The position numbers were made by a program, and so were the translations under genes. From the NCBI GenBank assembly GCA_947179485.1, contig OX359250.1, positions 36,734,783 to 36,798,782 of the forward strand: 64,000 bases of DNA. The letters are read 5' to 3'. This document shows, in pieces, positions 1 to 12,655 of the stretch (positions are counted from its first letter, which is position 1; each line of letters opens with the position of its first letter). Source of the stretch: Allacma fusca (lineage: Eukaryota; Arthropoda; Collembola; Symphypleona; Sminthuridae). The notes beneath the pieces are model-generated. The model was given only the letters and a program-made list of their open reading frames with translations, was not told the origin of the DNA and ran no database searches.

Positions 1-1260
1 ACTTAACGAATTTTTTACAACCATGGGCTCCACAATTCATGGGGCTTTCCTTTGGTAAGGGCAAACCCGGCACATGTCTTGAGACTATGGGTGTGTGAGT
101 GCGTGAGAACCTGGAGGACCGAGGGCTGGGAAAGGATCGGAAGGAGAAAATAGACCATGGCTTTAGTTTTGACTCTAACTGTGACAATGGCTGGTGAAAG
201 CTGAGCTCGGAGTGGTAATATACATGCTAGCGTATGCTTTCCCCCCCGACTCCTCACCGCACACTATCCATATATAAAGCCGGGAGAGAAGATGCTCCAA
301 CTACAACTGAGATTCCAGGAGGGGATTTATTTATGACGTGTCCCCAGAGATGTAATGGCCCCTTATTGCACATTGTTGACTGAATGAATGATGAATGCGT
401 GGAATGAGCTCCCAGCGTTAAAAAAAACCCAAGGAAAATCCTTGTTTTTCCCTCCATGCCTCCTCCCCATGTACTTGGAAATGTGAGGAGAAGGCCTGAA
501 TAAGTCTGGAACAGCCATGCAAGAGAGGTGATGAACGTACTTCTCCTCCACCGCTGTGTAGTCATAAAATATACTACATGTCTTGCTGACTCTGTGCATC
601 TTCTTCCACACAATTCACTCTTCACTTGGAAATGAATGAAATAAAAAAAAATCCAAGAGAGGTATTCCTTCCACAGAAACTATACAACCCACCCAGTAGC
701 TACTGTCCTATGTATGCACACTACGCCCAAAAAAAAAACACCCGAAAAGAATTTTACTTATTTTCCCTAAGTACATAAAACTTGGGCCATGGAAATTTCC
801 TGTGCTTTCTCCCATGCCCTTTCCCCACCACGGATGGCAACCCAACCCATCATGGAATGTACTACTTTTTGGTGATTCGACAATCAAATTTCTTCCTCCT
901 CATACCCCCGTTAGCCGTCCATTATTCTCCCATAGAATTGGGAATCTAGCTTGGATTTCTCCCAACAGTTTCAACACCAACATCCATAAACACCATTACC
1001 CGCCTGGTAGCTACTCCTCACTTCTTCTCCGTATCTAGTTCATTTCACCCTATCCAATCCCGTATCCTGGAGCAGAATTCCAATGACATTTGTACACTTC
1101 AACATCACCCATTTCCTAAGACCTGGAACGAGGAGACTCGATAAAGCAACACAAATCCTGTAGCTCCTATTCCTACCACCGCCAACTCTCACCACAAGAG
1201 TCAAGGAGCAACTTCGTCTGCTGTAGCGTGCTAGAAAGGAACACCCTTAAACATAACACA

Positions 1261-1350
1261 CTAAAATATAACCCACTAAAACATATCATACTAAAATATA
1301 ACCCACTAAAACATATCATACTCAAATATAACCCACTAAAACATATCACA
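1261..1350. repeat. 30-bp tandem repeat, 3 copies
   Basis: The unit runs CTAAAATATAACCCACTAAA then ACATATCATA. The three copies differ at two or three bases in the last one. Decayed half-units flank it on both sides. Confidence 0.95.
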
Positions 1351-3186
1351 GTAAAACAACTCCCGCTAAAATAAAACCTGCATAAACACCCACAACTGAA
1401 GGTAGCAAAAAAAGCGGGAGAATTCCCCCTGAACAGCGTCCCAGTCGCACAACATACAATGAGCCTTCAATAAAGTATTTCCAAACCAAGTCTTCACAAT
1501 TCTCCCAAAGCCGTGCCCCTGTCTCGTATTAACGGTAACATCCAATTGACTGGAAAAATCTTTTTCAGTCCCTCATGCATTGCAAGTCGTTGGAGGCCAT
1601 CTCCCTTTGATATCCTTTTTAAAAGTTTTAAAAGTTTTGATACACCACCTCCTTTGGGATTTCCTCCTATTTATTACATTGAAAGGGAAATGAGCTAGGA
1701 CCATTTCATTTCCAAGGGTTTCCGACACCACAGCCTGAATTATTGATGCTCGAGTTATTTTCTGCGACATTTGCCCTCTCTCATCACTGAAACCAATTTA
1801 TACTTTGGAAGCTCCTCTCACAAGAATTCTTCTGACTGGAGCTCCTTCAGTGACTTCGTCCTTTTCCCTTATCCCCCTCCCCTCCCAGAAATATCGGTGA
1901 GAGTTCCAAGCTGGAGGTCCATATGTACGTAACTATGAATCTAATCTAATTTTACTTGTATGATGTTACACTAGAATTGTTTTTTTTTTACAAAACGAAT
2001 ATTTGAACTACGTGTACAGCAAGACTTGTCTCTGGCTGGAGTATTCTTACTGGGGAGGAATTCTATAGGAGACTACCAAGGGAGGAAGTTACATGATGTC
2101 ATAATTGCTTAAGTCTAATGGTAATCCCCTTAGTACATAGTATGATCTTTAATGCTCAGCTATAATAATAATAATAATTACTGTAGCTAGATTATTAGAG
2201 GTTCCAGGAAGTGGGACCGGGGTCCAAGTGGTATGTTGATACGTGTAATTATGAAGACAGGAGTAGTCTCCTGAGTGATGGGAAGTGAGAATTAAGTTAT
2301 TGTAAAATATGAGTACTTTTTTTTATATGTAGATAACTAAATATTTTAGTAATTATGTGATAGTTTTAGCTTAGGAATACAAAAGACTCAAAGCATGAAA
2401 AAATTCAATGTTTATTTGAGACTCTCTCTCTCTCTCAAAATTTACGAATGGATGTGTCTCTCCCTGGAGTGCTAATTAGTGGCTTGTGTACAACTGTAAT
2501 TCTATGTTCCTAGAAGACTGGATCCCTCTTCCATGTCATGTGTTTTGTGTTGTATGTATTGTCATTCATATTATTTACATTGTATTTACTTATTTATTAC
2601 AATAATATATTAATACTAGATTTATTTTTCACCATATGCGTAGATTGAGAGTAGTGTCTCACTCTCCTGGGATATGCTTTCAGTTATATGTATGTTATCA
2701 TCATGGTATTTTTTGGTAACTACATTAAAAAAAGGGAACTACACTATAAAAAAAGGAACTACATCAAAAAAGGTCACTATACCAAAAGGGTAACCTTCAT
2801 TTTCAATAGTATCAACTTTGGAAATCAAACTTGTCAAGTGATATTAAAATTGACTACACACAAGGGAGGGGATGGGGAGAGGGGAAGAGGAAGATAATTT
2901 TTACTTCCTTACTTTCAAGTGTAAATAAATATCTGATTTGTGTATCTCTCCTTCACTAGGGGTAATATTTAATAATTATTATTATTGTTTTATTTTCTCA
3001 GTTTAGAACAACAATACTACAAAACCATATGATGTACGTAGGATTCATTCCACGTTGATACGTTTTATTACAGAGTAGTTCGAGGCTGTATCATATTAAA
3101 TTTGTGGTAAGGGAACATTATGTCCTGTCCGAGTCAAAAAATTAATCAATTACTTTCAATTTGAAAAACAATTTTTTCCACTCTTG

Positions 3187-3362
3187 TAAATTTTTTCCCA
3201 TTCATGTGAATTTTTTTCCACTCATGTGAATTTTTTCCTCTCATGTGAATTTCTTTTCTCTCATGTGAATTTTTTTCCCTCACGTGATTTTGTCCCTCAT
3301 GTGGATTTTTTTCCCTCACGTGATTTTTTCCCTCATGTGAATTTTTTTCCCCTCAGTGAATT
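3187..3362. repeat. About 19-bp T-rich minisatellite
   Basis: Roughly nine copies of a unit like TTTTTTCCACTCATGTGAA. Some units change to CCCTCACGTGATTTT. Translation gives a false repetitive ORF (NFFPS...) that should not be called a gene. Confidence 0.9.
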
Positions 3363-3871
3363 TATTTTTGAATTCTTGTGTAATAATGTAAGTATATACG
3401 CTCAGTCGTCGTACATACTCCGTGGATTCCTACGAGATTCTTTATGCAATCTAAAAATTCAGTCTTTGACTTGTTTTTCAATATTATACGAAAGCTTTGA
3501 AAAAGAAATCATAATTTTGTCGTTAATATTAATAATATTGTATTGATTGCGTCATCATATTTTTTTTCTCTTGACAAATTTTTCTGACATCTTGGAAAAA
3601 TCAAATCATGGAACAAAGGCACACATGCCAGCGTTTTTAAAGAATCTACAGATTATTTATTTTTTCCCCTTTTTCTCTTTTCCTTATTTCTTGTTACATG
3701 TTATGTATAATGTATAATACTATGTAGTATGGGGATACTCCCCTTGAAATAATATTTTGGTAGTGTTTTAATTTTTTTTATCAAATTTCAAAGCTCCAGC
3801 TATCATACTTAAGTGTGTGAGGTGTTCATGGATTTGATTGGCCTGGTTTGATTTCCGTCTGCCGGGACACT

Positions 3872-3881
3872 CACACACAAA

Positions 3882-3937
<56 letters not shown>
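3872..3937. repeat. (AC)n microsatellite
   Basis: An almost pure AC run of about 66 bp. The reverse strand translates to repeated Val-Cys, an artefact. Confidence 0.95.
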
Positions 3938-3940
<3 letters not shown>

Positions 3941-4539
3941 GACTGTTTGTAAATTGTAGGATAAATCAAGAGAGGAGAGAAAAGCTGAGATGTGTAGACA
4001 CCTGTACCTATATGAGGGAGTATATATGTACATCTATAATGGGAGAGGTGTGTGAGAGGGGAGAGGATGTATGGAGAAAGCTTACGAGTAAATTCCTGCC
4101 ATGTAGGGGCAGTAATTAATTAATTAATTAATGAGTGTATGGGGTCACAAGTAAATATACAGTTTGCGTGTGAGTAGTGTTGGAGTTTTGCTTCCCTAAA
4201 ATTAGGCTACGGCTAGGAGTTATCCAATATGTCTCTACGGTAGCATCTTTATAGAAATAAAATGTCAAATCGATTTCTTTACCATCACATGAGAATTTTT
4301 TTCCCCCCCTGGAATTAGTAGGCAATCTCTTCCTCTCACTCTCAATTCTCCTTCCAAAAGTCCAGGGACTAAACCTTTTGCATCCCAAATGGTTCTCTAC
4401 ACGAAGGGCTGAGGGGGAGACCAGTGAGCTGTAAGAGCTCAGTGGGGGTCCCACGTCCGGGGCGAGGGAGTGTGTGTGGGTCATGAAAAAATAAGGTATT
4501 AGGGAACGAACGGAAGTGATGGAGGAAGTGGACGTATCA

Positions 4540-4794
4540 TCATACAGTTTCAATGGGTGAGTCTTTGTGATGCTTCGCCCTCTCAAAATGGTCCACAGCT
4601 ACTATGTGCGTGGCGGGGTCAGCCATTGCCGCACTCTCGATGTCCGCCAGGGTGACAAGATGTTGATGATGCTGGGACCGCGACGGCGGCACCAGTGGCA
4701 AGTAATATAGAAGGCAAGATACGGAAACTAGGAACAGGAAGAAGATGAAGATTGCGTCGAAGAGGAGAAGCGCGTTCAGAGCCATCAGTTGCAT
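4540..4794 (-). CDS. Possible small single-pass membrane protein, 84 aa
   Basis: The ATG at 4794 starts MQLMALNALLLFDAIFIFF. One strong hydrophobic helix spans residues about 5-33, followed by a polar, His-rich tail and a TGA at 4540. The frame is open further upstream but has no earlier ATG there. Another ATG-started frame overlaps it (4906-4619). Residues around ALLLFD align without gaps with the 42-residue ORF at 25430-25558: AL, FD, LFL and C fall in register. The caveat is that this strand is pyrimidine-rich, which by itself gives Leu/Phe/Ser-rich translations. No family is recognised, no nearby minus-strand AATAAA was found, and function is unknown. Confidence 0.3.
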   Translation of the reverse strand: MQLMALNALLLFDAIFIFFLFLVSVSCLLYYLPLVPPSRSQHHQHLVTLADIESAAMADPATHIVAVDHFERAKHHKDSPIETV

Positions 4795-5395
4795 TGCATG
4801 GACTGATGATGATGGCGACGGTGGTGATGATGATGATGAAGAGGAAAAGGCAAGGAAGCAAGGATCCAGAGACCAACGTTTGGACTCTCGATGCTTCCAG
4901 GAGCATTCAGTTCCTTCAGGACTTGACAACGACTCACCCGAAAAAGGCTGTCGTCTCTCACCGGCCTTCCTCACGTCAAACTACTCACACTGATCCCTTT
5001 TTCCCCACTCGCCAATTCTCTGTCAACATGGATTTCCCTCTTCTAATAATTCCTCCTACTTTCCCTCCTTTCTGTCTCTCTCTCTCCCTCTCGCAATTTA
5101 CTTCAATGCGACCTTGTCCCCAGTTGCGGTTAATAAACTCCGTTCCCCTCCGGTGGTTCTCTACCAGGGTTTCAAGTCCCTAGAATTATTTTCGATCTGC
5201 AGGACCAGTCACGCTCCCCGAGTTATTGTAGCTCTGTAAGGAGTTACTCGGGAGATCTTCTCGAGACTAGCTTGGCTTCCAGAGTTATTGGAGCTTCGTG
5301 GAGTTATTTGGATCTTCGGAGGCTGTTAGGGCTGCAGAACTATGTATACCTCGAGTCTTCACACCGAGTCAGGACTGTAGAATTAGTTGGGGTCT

Positions 5396-5655
5396 GTAGA
5401 ATTATTTTAGGATTGTGGAATTAGTTTGGGTCTCTGGAATTGATTCAGGATCTTCTGAATTATTTTAGGTCCGTAGAATTATTTTAGATCTTCTGAATTA
5501 TTTTAGATCCGTAGAATTATTTTAGATCTGAAGAATTATTTTAGATCCGAAGAATTATTTTAGATCCAAAGAATTATTTTAGATCCGAAGAATTATTTTA
5601 GATCCAAAGAATTATTTTAGATCCGGGGTGTTATTTTACGTTCCCAGAATTATTT
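5396..5655. repeat. About 19-bp minisatellite with unit ATTATTTTAGATCCGAAGA
   Basis: About a dozen head-to-tail copies. The best-conserved ones are at 5480-5620, and they decay toward both ends into related GGAGTTATT/TAGAATTA words reaching back to about 5220. Confidence 0.95.
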
Positions 5656-8530
5656 TAGGATCCCCATTGAAGAACTGTGGGAGAAGAGTTGGGTGAGAAC
5701 CCCGTTGTATCTCCAGGAGTCTGTGAGGTCCGCGGGAGGAGATCTCCTTATCAGAGAGACTTTGGGTGATTTGGGGTGATACACCAAGAAATATCCCTGG
5801 TCGTAATAGTTTCCAAGGTAATTATTCCTTATCTTGTTAGCTCACCGGGTCCGACCAGCCAAAGGGAATATGACTATTGTGGAATTAATTTTTGGGTAGT
5901 TTTAAACTTTTGTAGATGCTCCAGCTCCTCGGCAGTCCGGAGTTCCTGGTGTAGAAGAGTAGTTCCTCCCGGCAGTATTTTATGGAGATCTCACGGAAAA
6001 ATCTGCTGAATAAAAAAAGAGTCTAGGTAGAGAGTTCAGAGGACAGTGGTAATAAAAGGGTGAGTTGACATTTATTTCCTCATGGCAGGAAATATGAAGA
6101 TAGTTTGGAATTGTTGAGGGAACTGCATTCCTTAAAAATTCATATAGGGAACACATGGTGGGGCCCAAAGAGAAGTAGTCCTGAGATGCATTGAGACTTC
6201 TTTAAATGATTAATACGACCCCTCTAATTGGAAAGTTTCCCTCCCCCCCTCTCTCTCTCTCCAAAATTTCCTCTCTCATAGTTTCCGCCTTCCCCTCAAA
6301 AAAAAAAAAAAAAAATACGACGAGCTCAACAAATTTATGACTTGAAGGACTCTAGTCTATCTACGTGCAATTTATCTTCGATACTGCTACAATATCTGTA
6401 CTAAAATCGAGGAATTGCTCCTCTCCGGCCATAACGGTCAGGCCAGCTGTTCCTCAGGAAGTGATTGAGGATAAGTGTGTAAATTCAAAAGGGGAGGGCT
6501 GGTGAAAGGAAGATGATATCTCGGGAGGTACAATGTTTGAATTTTGCGAGAGTTCCAGAGTGGGCCCCAGACTTGAGGAAGAGGTAGAGTGAGTGAAATA
6601 GATACTTGGGCCCGAGATAGGTACTTTTGGAAAAGGAGGAGGAAAGTTTAAAATGAGCAACAAAATGTTTGCACGAACAAGTTTCAAGAATAGATTAATT
6701 TGCCAAGTGAACTTTTCCTTATGTAAATAAAATTTGTTCTCACTTGTTGTAGGTTAGTTGAACGTCGGAGTTGGTGGTCTTAATATACTGATGGCGTGGT
6801 AGGGCTGAGCGGGTGCCGGGTGCTCTTAATTGTAATTGAAGGAATGCTCAATTGTCCTGTGATGACGGAGTTTCCGAGTCCTCTTTGGAAGTCTGACTCT
6901 CTCTAGCAACTCTTCCTCCTCACATAAGTGCGGAAGAATGCATTTCAATCTGAACCAGCTCAAATGATTTCCTCAGGGTTACATGCACTTAAACGTCATT
7001 GGATTCCGGTGGAGTTCTCTGGTTCTTGAGCCTTGTTTGGTCGAGATTTTTGTACAGGGACAGACAGGGCACATCAAAGAGTAGGGCTACTTTTTAATGC
7101 GTGGGAAGAGCTCTGTCCTCTCTCCGTCCGGCTTACTCAAGCGGGCTTGAAAATGACTCCTCAAAAGACGTTAGTCGTAGCACTTAACTTGGATTTGACA
7201 TGGAGTTTATGGATTTGAGTTGAGAGAGTGCATTCCGTTCCAATAAGCAAGGGCTCTTAACGCAATTTCTCTGTATCTCTCTCTCTCTCTCTCTCACTCC
7301 GGAGAAGAGTCAGAAAGAGAGCAGTGACTCCGAAGTGACACACACACACATACACACACACAAGGTCTTGGGAAGACTTTCCCCGTGGACAAAGTTCAGA
7401 GGACGAGTCAGGCTTTCCCCTTGTTTATTCCCTCTCAATAAAAATACATGGAGGGAGGGAAGTTGGAAGGGCTTTCACCAGGAATGTGATCAACTTTCCC
7501 TGACTTGCATCCAGTCACTGAAGAGTTTGGGGAAGAGTTATAGACTCTGTGAGGTTTGGTTTGGGGAACATTGTATTGCAATGTTTGAAATGTTCCAGGA
7601 GATAGATATTAATAAAATGTAGGGGAGACTCAAGTTTCACTCAAAGTTTCTTTTTTTTCTTTTCCCCTATATCTTAAGCAGGGAGAAAAGGGAAGGTCTG
7701 ATGAGATGAGATGTGATTAGGATTCTAGAGAGCTCACTCGTTTAATTAGCTTTGGCACCGACCGACCCAAATCAGCAAGACCCAGCCAACTACAGAGTGT
7801 ACAGAGACGTTCGGAACGGAGGAGCGGATGCTCGACTATTGGAGTCCTCCCGTCGCTCAAGTCTCATACTGCCCGAGGAAACACATTGCTCCTGGGTTTT
7901 CTACAATATCCCAATATTTTCTCTTAACAGTATTGCTTCCCCCCCTAACAAGTCTGGTGAAAGTCGAAGCTCCAAGTTTTCCTTTTCAAATGGGGACTTC
8001 ACCACTATGCTGAATTACTCCACATAATATGACGCTTTCTCTGATGATACTCTTCACCTTCCCTCAATACAGATGTGACTCGGGATGAATGTACACTCTC
8101 CAACTCTCTCTCTCTCTCTCTCTCACGATCCGACGGACTGAGTCGATGAAGCCCCTAAATTTAGAAAGGAAACATCATTAGTTTTATAACCCTCACAAGT
8201 AACCAACAAGTCAATTTGAGAGGCTAGTAAGTTTTTCTTAATTAGGAGACTCTTCACTTCCTCCTCCGGACAACATGCTCCCTGCTTCATCTGGGATCCG
8301 TAACTACACTCTGAGTGGTCTCTGTCAGCGTGTAACTTGAAGGGCAGGAGTGAGTGAGTCAATTTCAGTACTTATTTTTACTTATTTTGGATTTCTTACG
8401 ACTCCTTCACAGCGAGCTAACTTGTCATCACATCGCTTGCCCTTCGAATGTATTTTTGTACTTACAGCTGTTGTTAAGTTCAACATCAAACCAGTGTCGC
8501 TAAAACCAGACTTATTTTTTTTTTTAATTC

Positions 8531-9035
8531 AGAATTAGAAAAATGTTAAATTCGGAATTTAAAGAATTTGTAGTTAAATTCGGAATTTAAAGAATTTGTA
8601 GTTAAATTCGGATTTTAAAAAATTTGTAGTTAAATTCAGATTTTATAAAATTTTGTAGTTAAATTCAGATTTTAAAAAATGTGTAGCTAAATTCAGATTT
8701 TAAAGAATTTGTAGTTAAATTCAGATTTTATAAAATTTTGTAGTTAAATTCAGATTTTAAAGAATTTGTAGCTAAATTCAGATTTTATTAAATTTTGTAG
8801 TTAAATTCAGATTTTATAAAATGTGTAGCTAAATTCAGATTTTAAAGAATTTGTAGTTAAATTCAGATTTTATAAAATTTTGTAGTTAAATTCAGATTTT
8901 ATAAAATTTTGTAGTTAAATTCAGATTTTATAAAATTTTGTAGTTGAATTTAGAATTAGAAAAATATTAAAATCGGATTTGTAGAATTTCGTTGCGCAAT
9001 TCAGAATTAGAATATTTTTAAAATTCAGAATTAAA
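8531..9035. repeat. 28-29-bp AT-rich minisatellite, about 16 copies
   Basis: The unit is approximately GTTAAATTCAGATTTTATAA followed by AATTTTGTA. Two subtypes alternate (AAAGAATTTGTAG and TAAAATTTTGTAG), and copies near both ends are more diverged. The alternation suggests duplication of multi-unit blocks. Confidence 0.95.
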
Positions 9036-9455
9036 AACTTGTTATTATTTATCTACAGAAGTAAGTAAATGTTTTTATTTTTAAAATTAAGATGAAATAG
9101 AGAGTCAAAATGAGAATGGCAGACGGAATCATTCAAGGGTGAGTGAAGATTGTGTTCGGAATTGATTGGAAGAGAGTGAGACTTTGTTAAAGGGGAACAA
9201 TTGAAAAATTGAGATTGTGCGAAAACGGAATTTACTTTGCTTGCCCACATTCTGAGGGACTTTGTTTATCGGATCGATATAAGTGATAGAGAAGAGTTTG
9301 GGAATAAATATTCAGTGTTCTTGGGAAGAAATAAAGGGAGTAGTTTGAATTCCGCTGGTGGTTTCCTCACACGTATATACAATTCAAAGGGGGGTCTGAT
9401 TCCTGAAAAGTAATTTCTTAGCTCGAGCCTGTGTGTCAGTGTGGCGTGTGTGTGG

Positions 9456-9486
<31 letters not shown>

Positions 9487-10030
9487 GGGGATGTGAGGAG
9501 CAGCCATACCACTGAAGTGGAACTACTACTACAAGGCTTCTAAATGTTTGTAAGTCACTACACTTAATTATCATTTGGAGCTTTTAAGTCGGAACCAACA
9601 AGTACGGGCCGGTGTAATTCATATTGTGGCAAATGTGGTAATAATGCGAGGTGAAAGCCTGGCCGCAAGGCTACTTTCTTACTCAGTTTGTTCTACGCTT
9701 GTAGTTGGGGAGATTCAGGGGGGAGATACGGAGGATAGCAAATTATTCATACCTTATGGTAATAATACAACACGCTCCTTCCAGCTATGGTGGGGGATAT
9801 AGATAGGAACACTTCCGTAGTGTCGGGAAGGCTGTTTACTTATAAAATATGTGTTCCTCTTATGCATTGCATCATGTAAGGTGTAATCCGACCAGAACCA
9901 CTGCTCACAGGAAGTTCCCCAATGTAATTTTACTCTCTCGCTCTCTCCCTCTATCTCCGGCTCCTAATGTACATGCGGTCTCTCTCGGTATGTACTAGAG
10001 GCGATGGCTACAACAGACACACACACAGTC

Positions 10031-10078
10031 ACTCTCTCTCTCTCTCACTAAAAGGAGAGAGAGAGAGAGAGAGAGAGA
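10031..10078. repeat. (CT)n-(AG)n inverted microsatellite pair
   Basis: A CT run (10031-10046) is followed after seven or eight bases by an AG run (10054-10078). The two are complementary and can form a hairpin. A (GA)n tract at 9455-9482 lies nearby. Confidence 0.9.
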
Positions 10079-12409
10079 CTGGAGTTGTTGTTGGACCCAG
10101 CTCAAGCCCAACAATTAACAATTTGCTTCTGAGAATTCTGAATTACATTATATTAGGGTATTTAATCACTGCAGTCCCCCCACGTTACTTAGCAGACACC
10201 TAAACTGGGAAATGGTTGCATTAAATTAAGCCCTTCTCAGGTGGTTAGGATTCCTTGTATTACATTACGTGTCGGTAACCCAAATTTTGTCTCAAGCACT
10301 TTCCCATGCTAATTTCCTTCCCCCACACTCTCCCACTCCAAGGAGTCTCCCCTGTTTCTCATTCCTGTTAAAATATTTCCAGGAACTCTCAGCTTGGCTT
10401 CTTAATGCCTCTCCAGATCCTTAAATTCGAGCGTCATCACATCTGTTTACATAAGTTATTCCTAAAACCCTCCAAGCTCCCCTCCACATCTTCCATTCAA
10501 TTTTACCTCTTAACAACTTTGCATTTGTGGTCTAAGTGTTGTTCTAAAATAATTGGATTTTAGTTGGTCGGAGTAAATTCCAAGAGGTTCCTTTCCCAGA
10601 AATTACAACCGCTTCGCAGATGTCTACATGAGGATCTTAGCAGCCAATGATGTGCTTTCTCCCAGAGAGACTAGACTCTGACTCTGACTTTCTCCAAGCA
10701 TCTCCCATCCCGTCGTCCCATTGACCGATGGGCTTGATCTTTGAACCAAGTAGATACACGTCCGAGGAAAGGAATTGACAATAGCCCAACCGTCCGTCTC
10801 GAGAGCAGTCACTTCAAATTTGCATCATCCAATTGAATCCTCAGATCAAGGAGGCTTCCGAGAATTTTTTAGACGTGAGAACATGACTCTAGATATATTG
10901 TTCATAGGAGCATGCCTATCCTGTCATAACAGACAGGCCGTACGTGTGCTTTGGGTAAACGTGACCTTTGACGGGAAGTGACTGGGTTGCTTCACGTGAG
11001 GGGAAAAATTGCTCCTTTCCTTTGGTCTCTGACAAAGTCTTGTTTTAATACGTGCCACACCATCCAAAGGAAGACTGATCAAACGGGAGTGAGCCGGAGC
11101 TAACTACAGGGATATCTGTCTGAAGCAGCACTCCTAGGAGGAGTGACTTTTCCCTCTTAATAATAAAACTCCCTTGCAAAGGAGCAAAATTGATACCCCG
11201 AGGGTAAATGGGGAAGTGTCCCTACGAAAAAAAAGATATTTTTTAAAGATGGGTTTTTCCAGAGAAAATGCTCTGAAGAGAAAGGGAGTCTTGTACATTG
11301 AGAGTACTCTGTAATTATTGACCTATTCGAAAATTTTATAAAAACATTGTTACTATAAAAGAGTAATCTCAAGGGATTTTTGGATTTCAAGGGAATATGG
11401 AAGGAAAATTCGGGGAAAGCTAAAATGTGGAAAGTAGAAAATAATAAGATGCTTTTCACATAATACTCAAAATAAAGTTTGACGTTCTTCCCTCTGAATT
11501 CTAAACCTTGCAGTTGAGTATATTTAAAGCATTGGACATGCATCCATAAAAACATGTCATTTTGAAGGAGCTACTGTATAAGTTAGAATGGGAGATTCTG
11601 TGGAAATCTATATTTTCTTTTCCAGCTCCAACGCAGTTATTTTTTAATGTCAAAATCGTGTTTACAAGAGGATTAGCAGATTCCTTCCCACGAGATGGGG
11701 AAGGATTTTTGGGAAATAATTATAAACTGAAGACTCCACTTGAAATGATGGGTTCTAAATCAAAGGAAAATACTGTCTGAGAAGAAATTTAATGATGGGA
11801 AGTCTACGAATAATAACTGAATTGGATGGAATGATTTGGGGGACTCAGGAATATTAGAACGACTTGAGGGAAGCTAATGATGGAAGTTTGATGTGCACAA
11901 GTTATGGGCTAATAGTAGCTTTGGAAAAATTTGGCCTGAGGTATACCTTGATAAGAAAAAGAGCTCAACGAAAGAGGATAATATTATGGTAAAAGCTTTT
12001 TGGCTTTTTCCAACCTCATAAATCAACATTATATGTATTCATTCCCTCAAAGACCTCACAACATTTCCCAATATCCGTCTGCTGTAGGTCTGAAAGCAGG
12101 ACGACAAATATGAGAAACAGGCATTTTCCCTTCCCAAAAGACCGTCCGAATCTGTACATGCATTCCAGGGACCATCGCTATAAATCCTGTAGACATTATT
12201 GTTAACGGGAAGCCAACTCCTCGTCCTTCATACATTAAGGAGAAAGTCGAGAAATTTTTATAGGAGGGGGCTGTACCTAATGGTCACTTTCACTCATTCA
12301 AAATCTTAAATTTCGTACTCAATCTCATACATTTAATCGGAAGTTTGGCCCATTTTCCTTTCTCAAGGAAAAACAGAAGATTACCTTAAGGTTCACGAAC
12401 AACCCTAAC

Positions 12410-12655
12410 TTTCTCCGGGTCACGTAGGAGGTAACCAGGTAACTCCTGTTTACTTTTTCTGGGTCATACTGGACGTCATTCCTGTTTACTTTCTCCGGGT
12501 TACATAGGAGGTTACCAGGTTACATCTGTTTACTTTCTCCGGGTCACGCAGAAATTACTCAGGTAAATCCTGTTTACTTTCTCCAGGTCACAAAGGAGGT
12601 AACTCTTGTTTACTTTCTCCGGGTCACACAGGATGTCTCCTGTCTACTTTCTCCA
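12410..12655. repeat. Minisatellite with unit containing TTTACTTTCTCCGGGTCAC
   Basis: Six to seven copies of a variable 35-60 bp unit: CTGTTTACTTTCTCCGGGTC, ACATAGGAGGTAAC, CAGGTAACTC. The CTTTCTCC core is also the most over-represented octamer seen in the window. Confidence 0.85.

Larger units (their letters stand above)
1..4539. other. Non-coding stretch with minisatellites
   Basis: Apart from the listed repeats, no convincing gene was seen. A 72-codon ATG frame on the plus strand from about 820 to 1038 is open but has no features. Confidence 0.6.

Noticed and set aside
3226-3546. Repetitive ORF with NFFPS units
   Set aside because: Translation of the T-rich minisatellite.
3809-4033. Minus-strand ORF of repeated Val-Cys
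   Set aside because: It is only the translation of the (AC)n microsatellite.
4128-4586. 152-codon minus-strand ORF after the small membrane ORF
   Set aside because: It overlaps the preceding frame and has no recognisable features. It is more likely 3' untranslated or intergenic sequence.
8531-9035. CRISPR-like array
   Set aside because: Direct tandem units without unique spacers, in a eukaryotic genome; it is a minisatellite.
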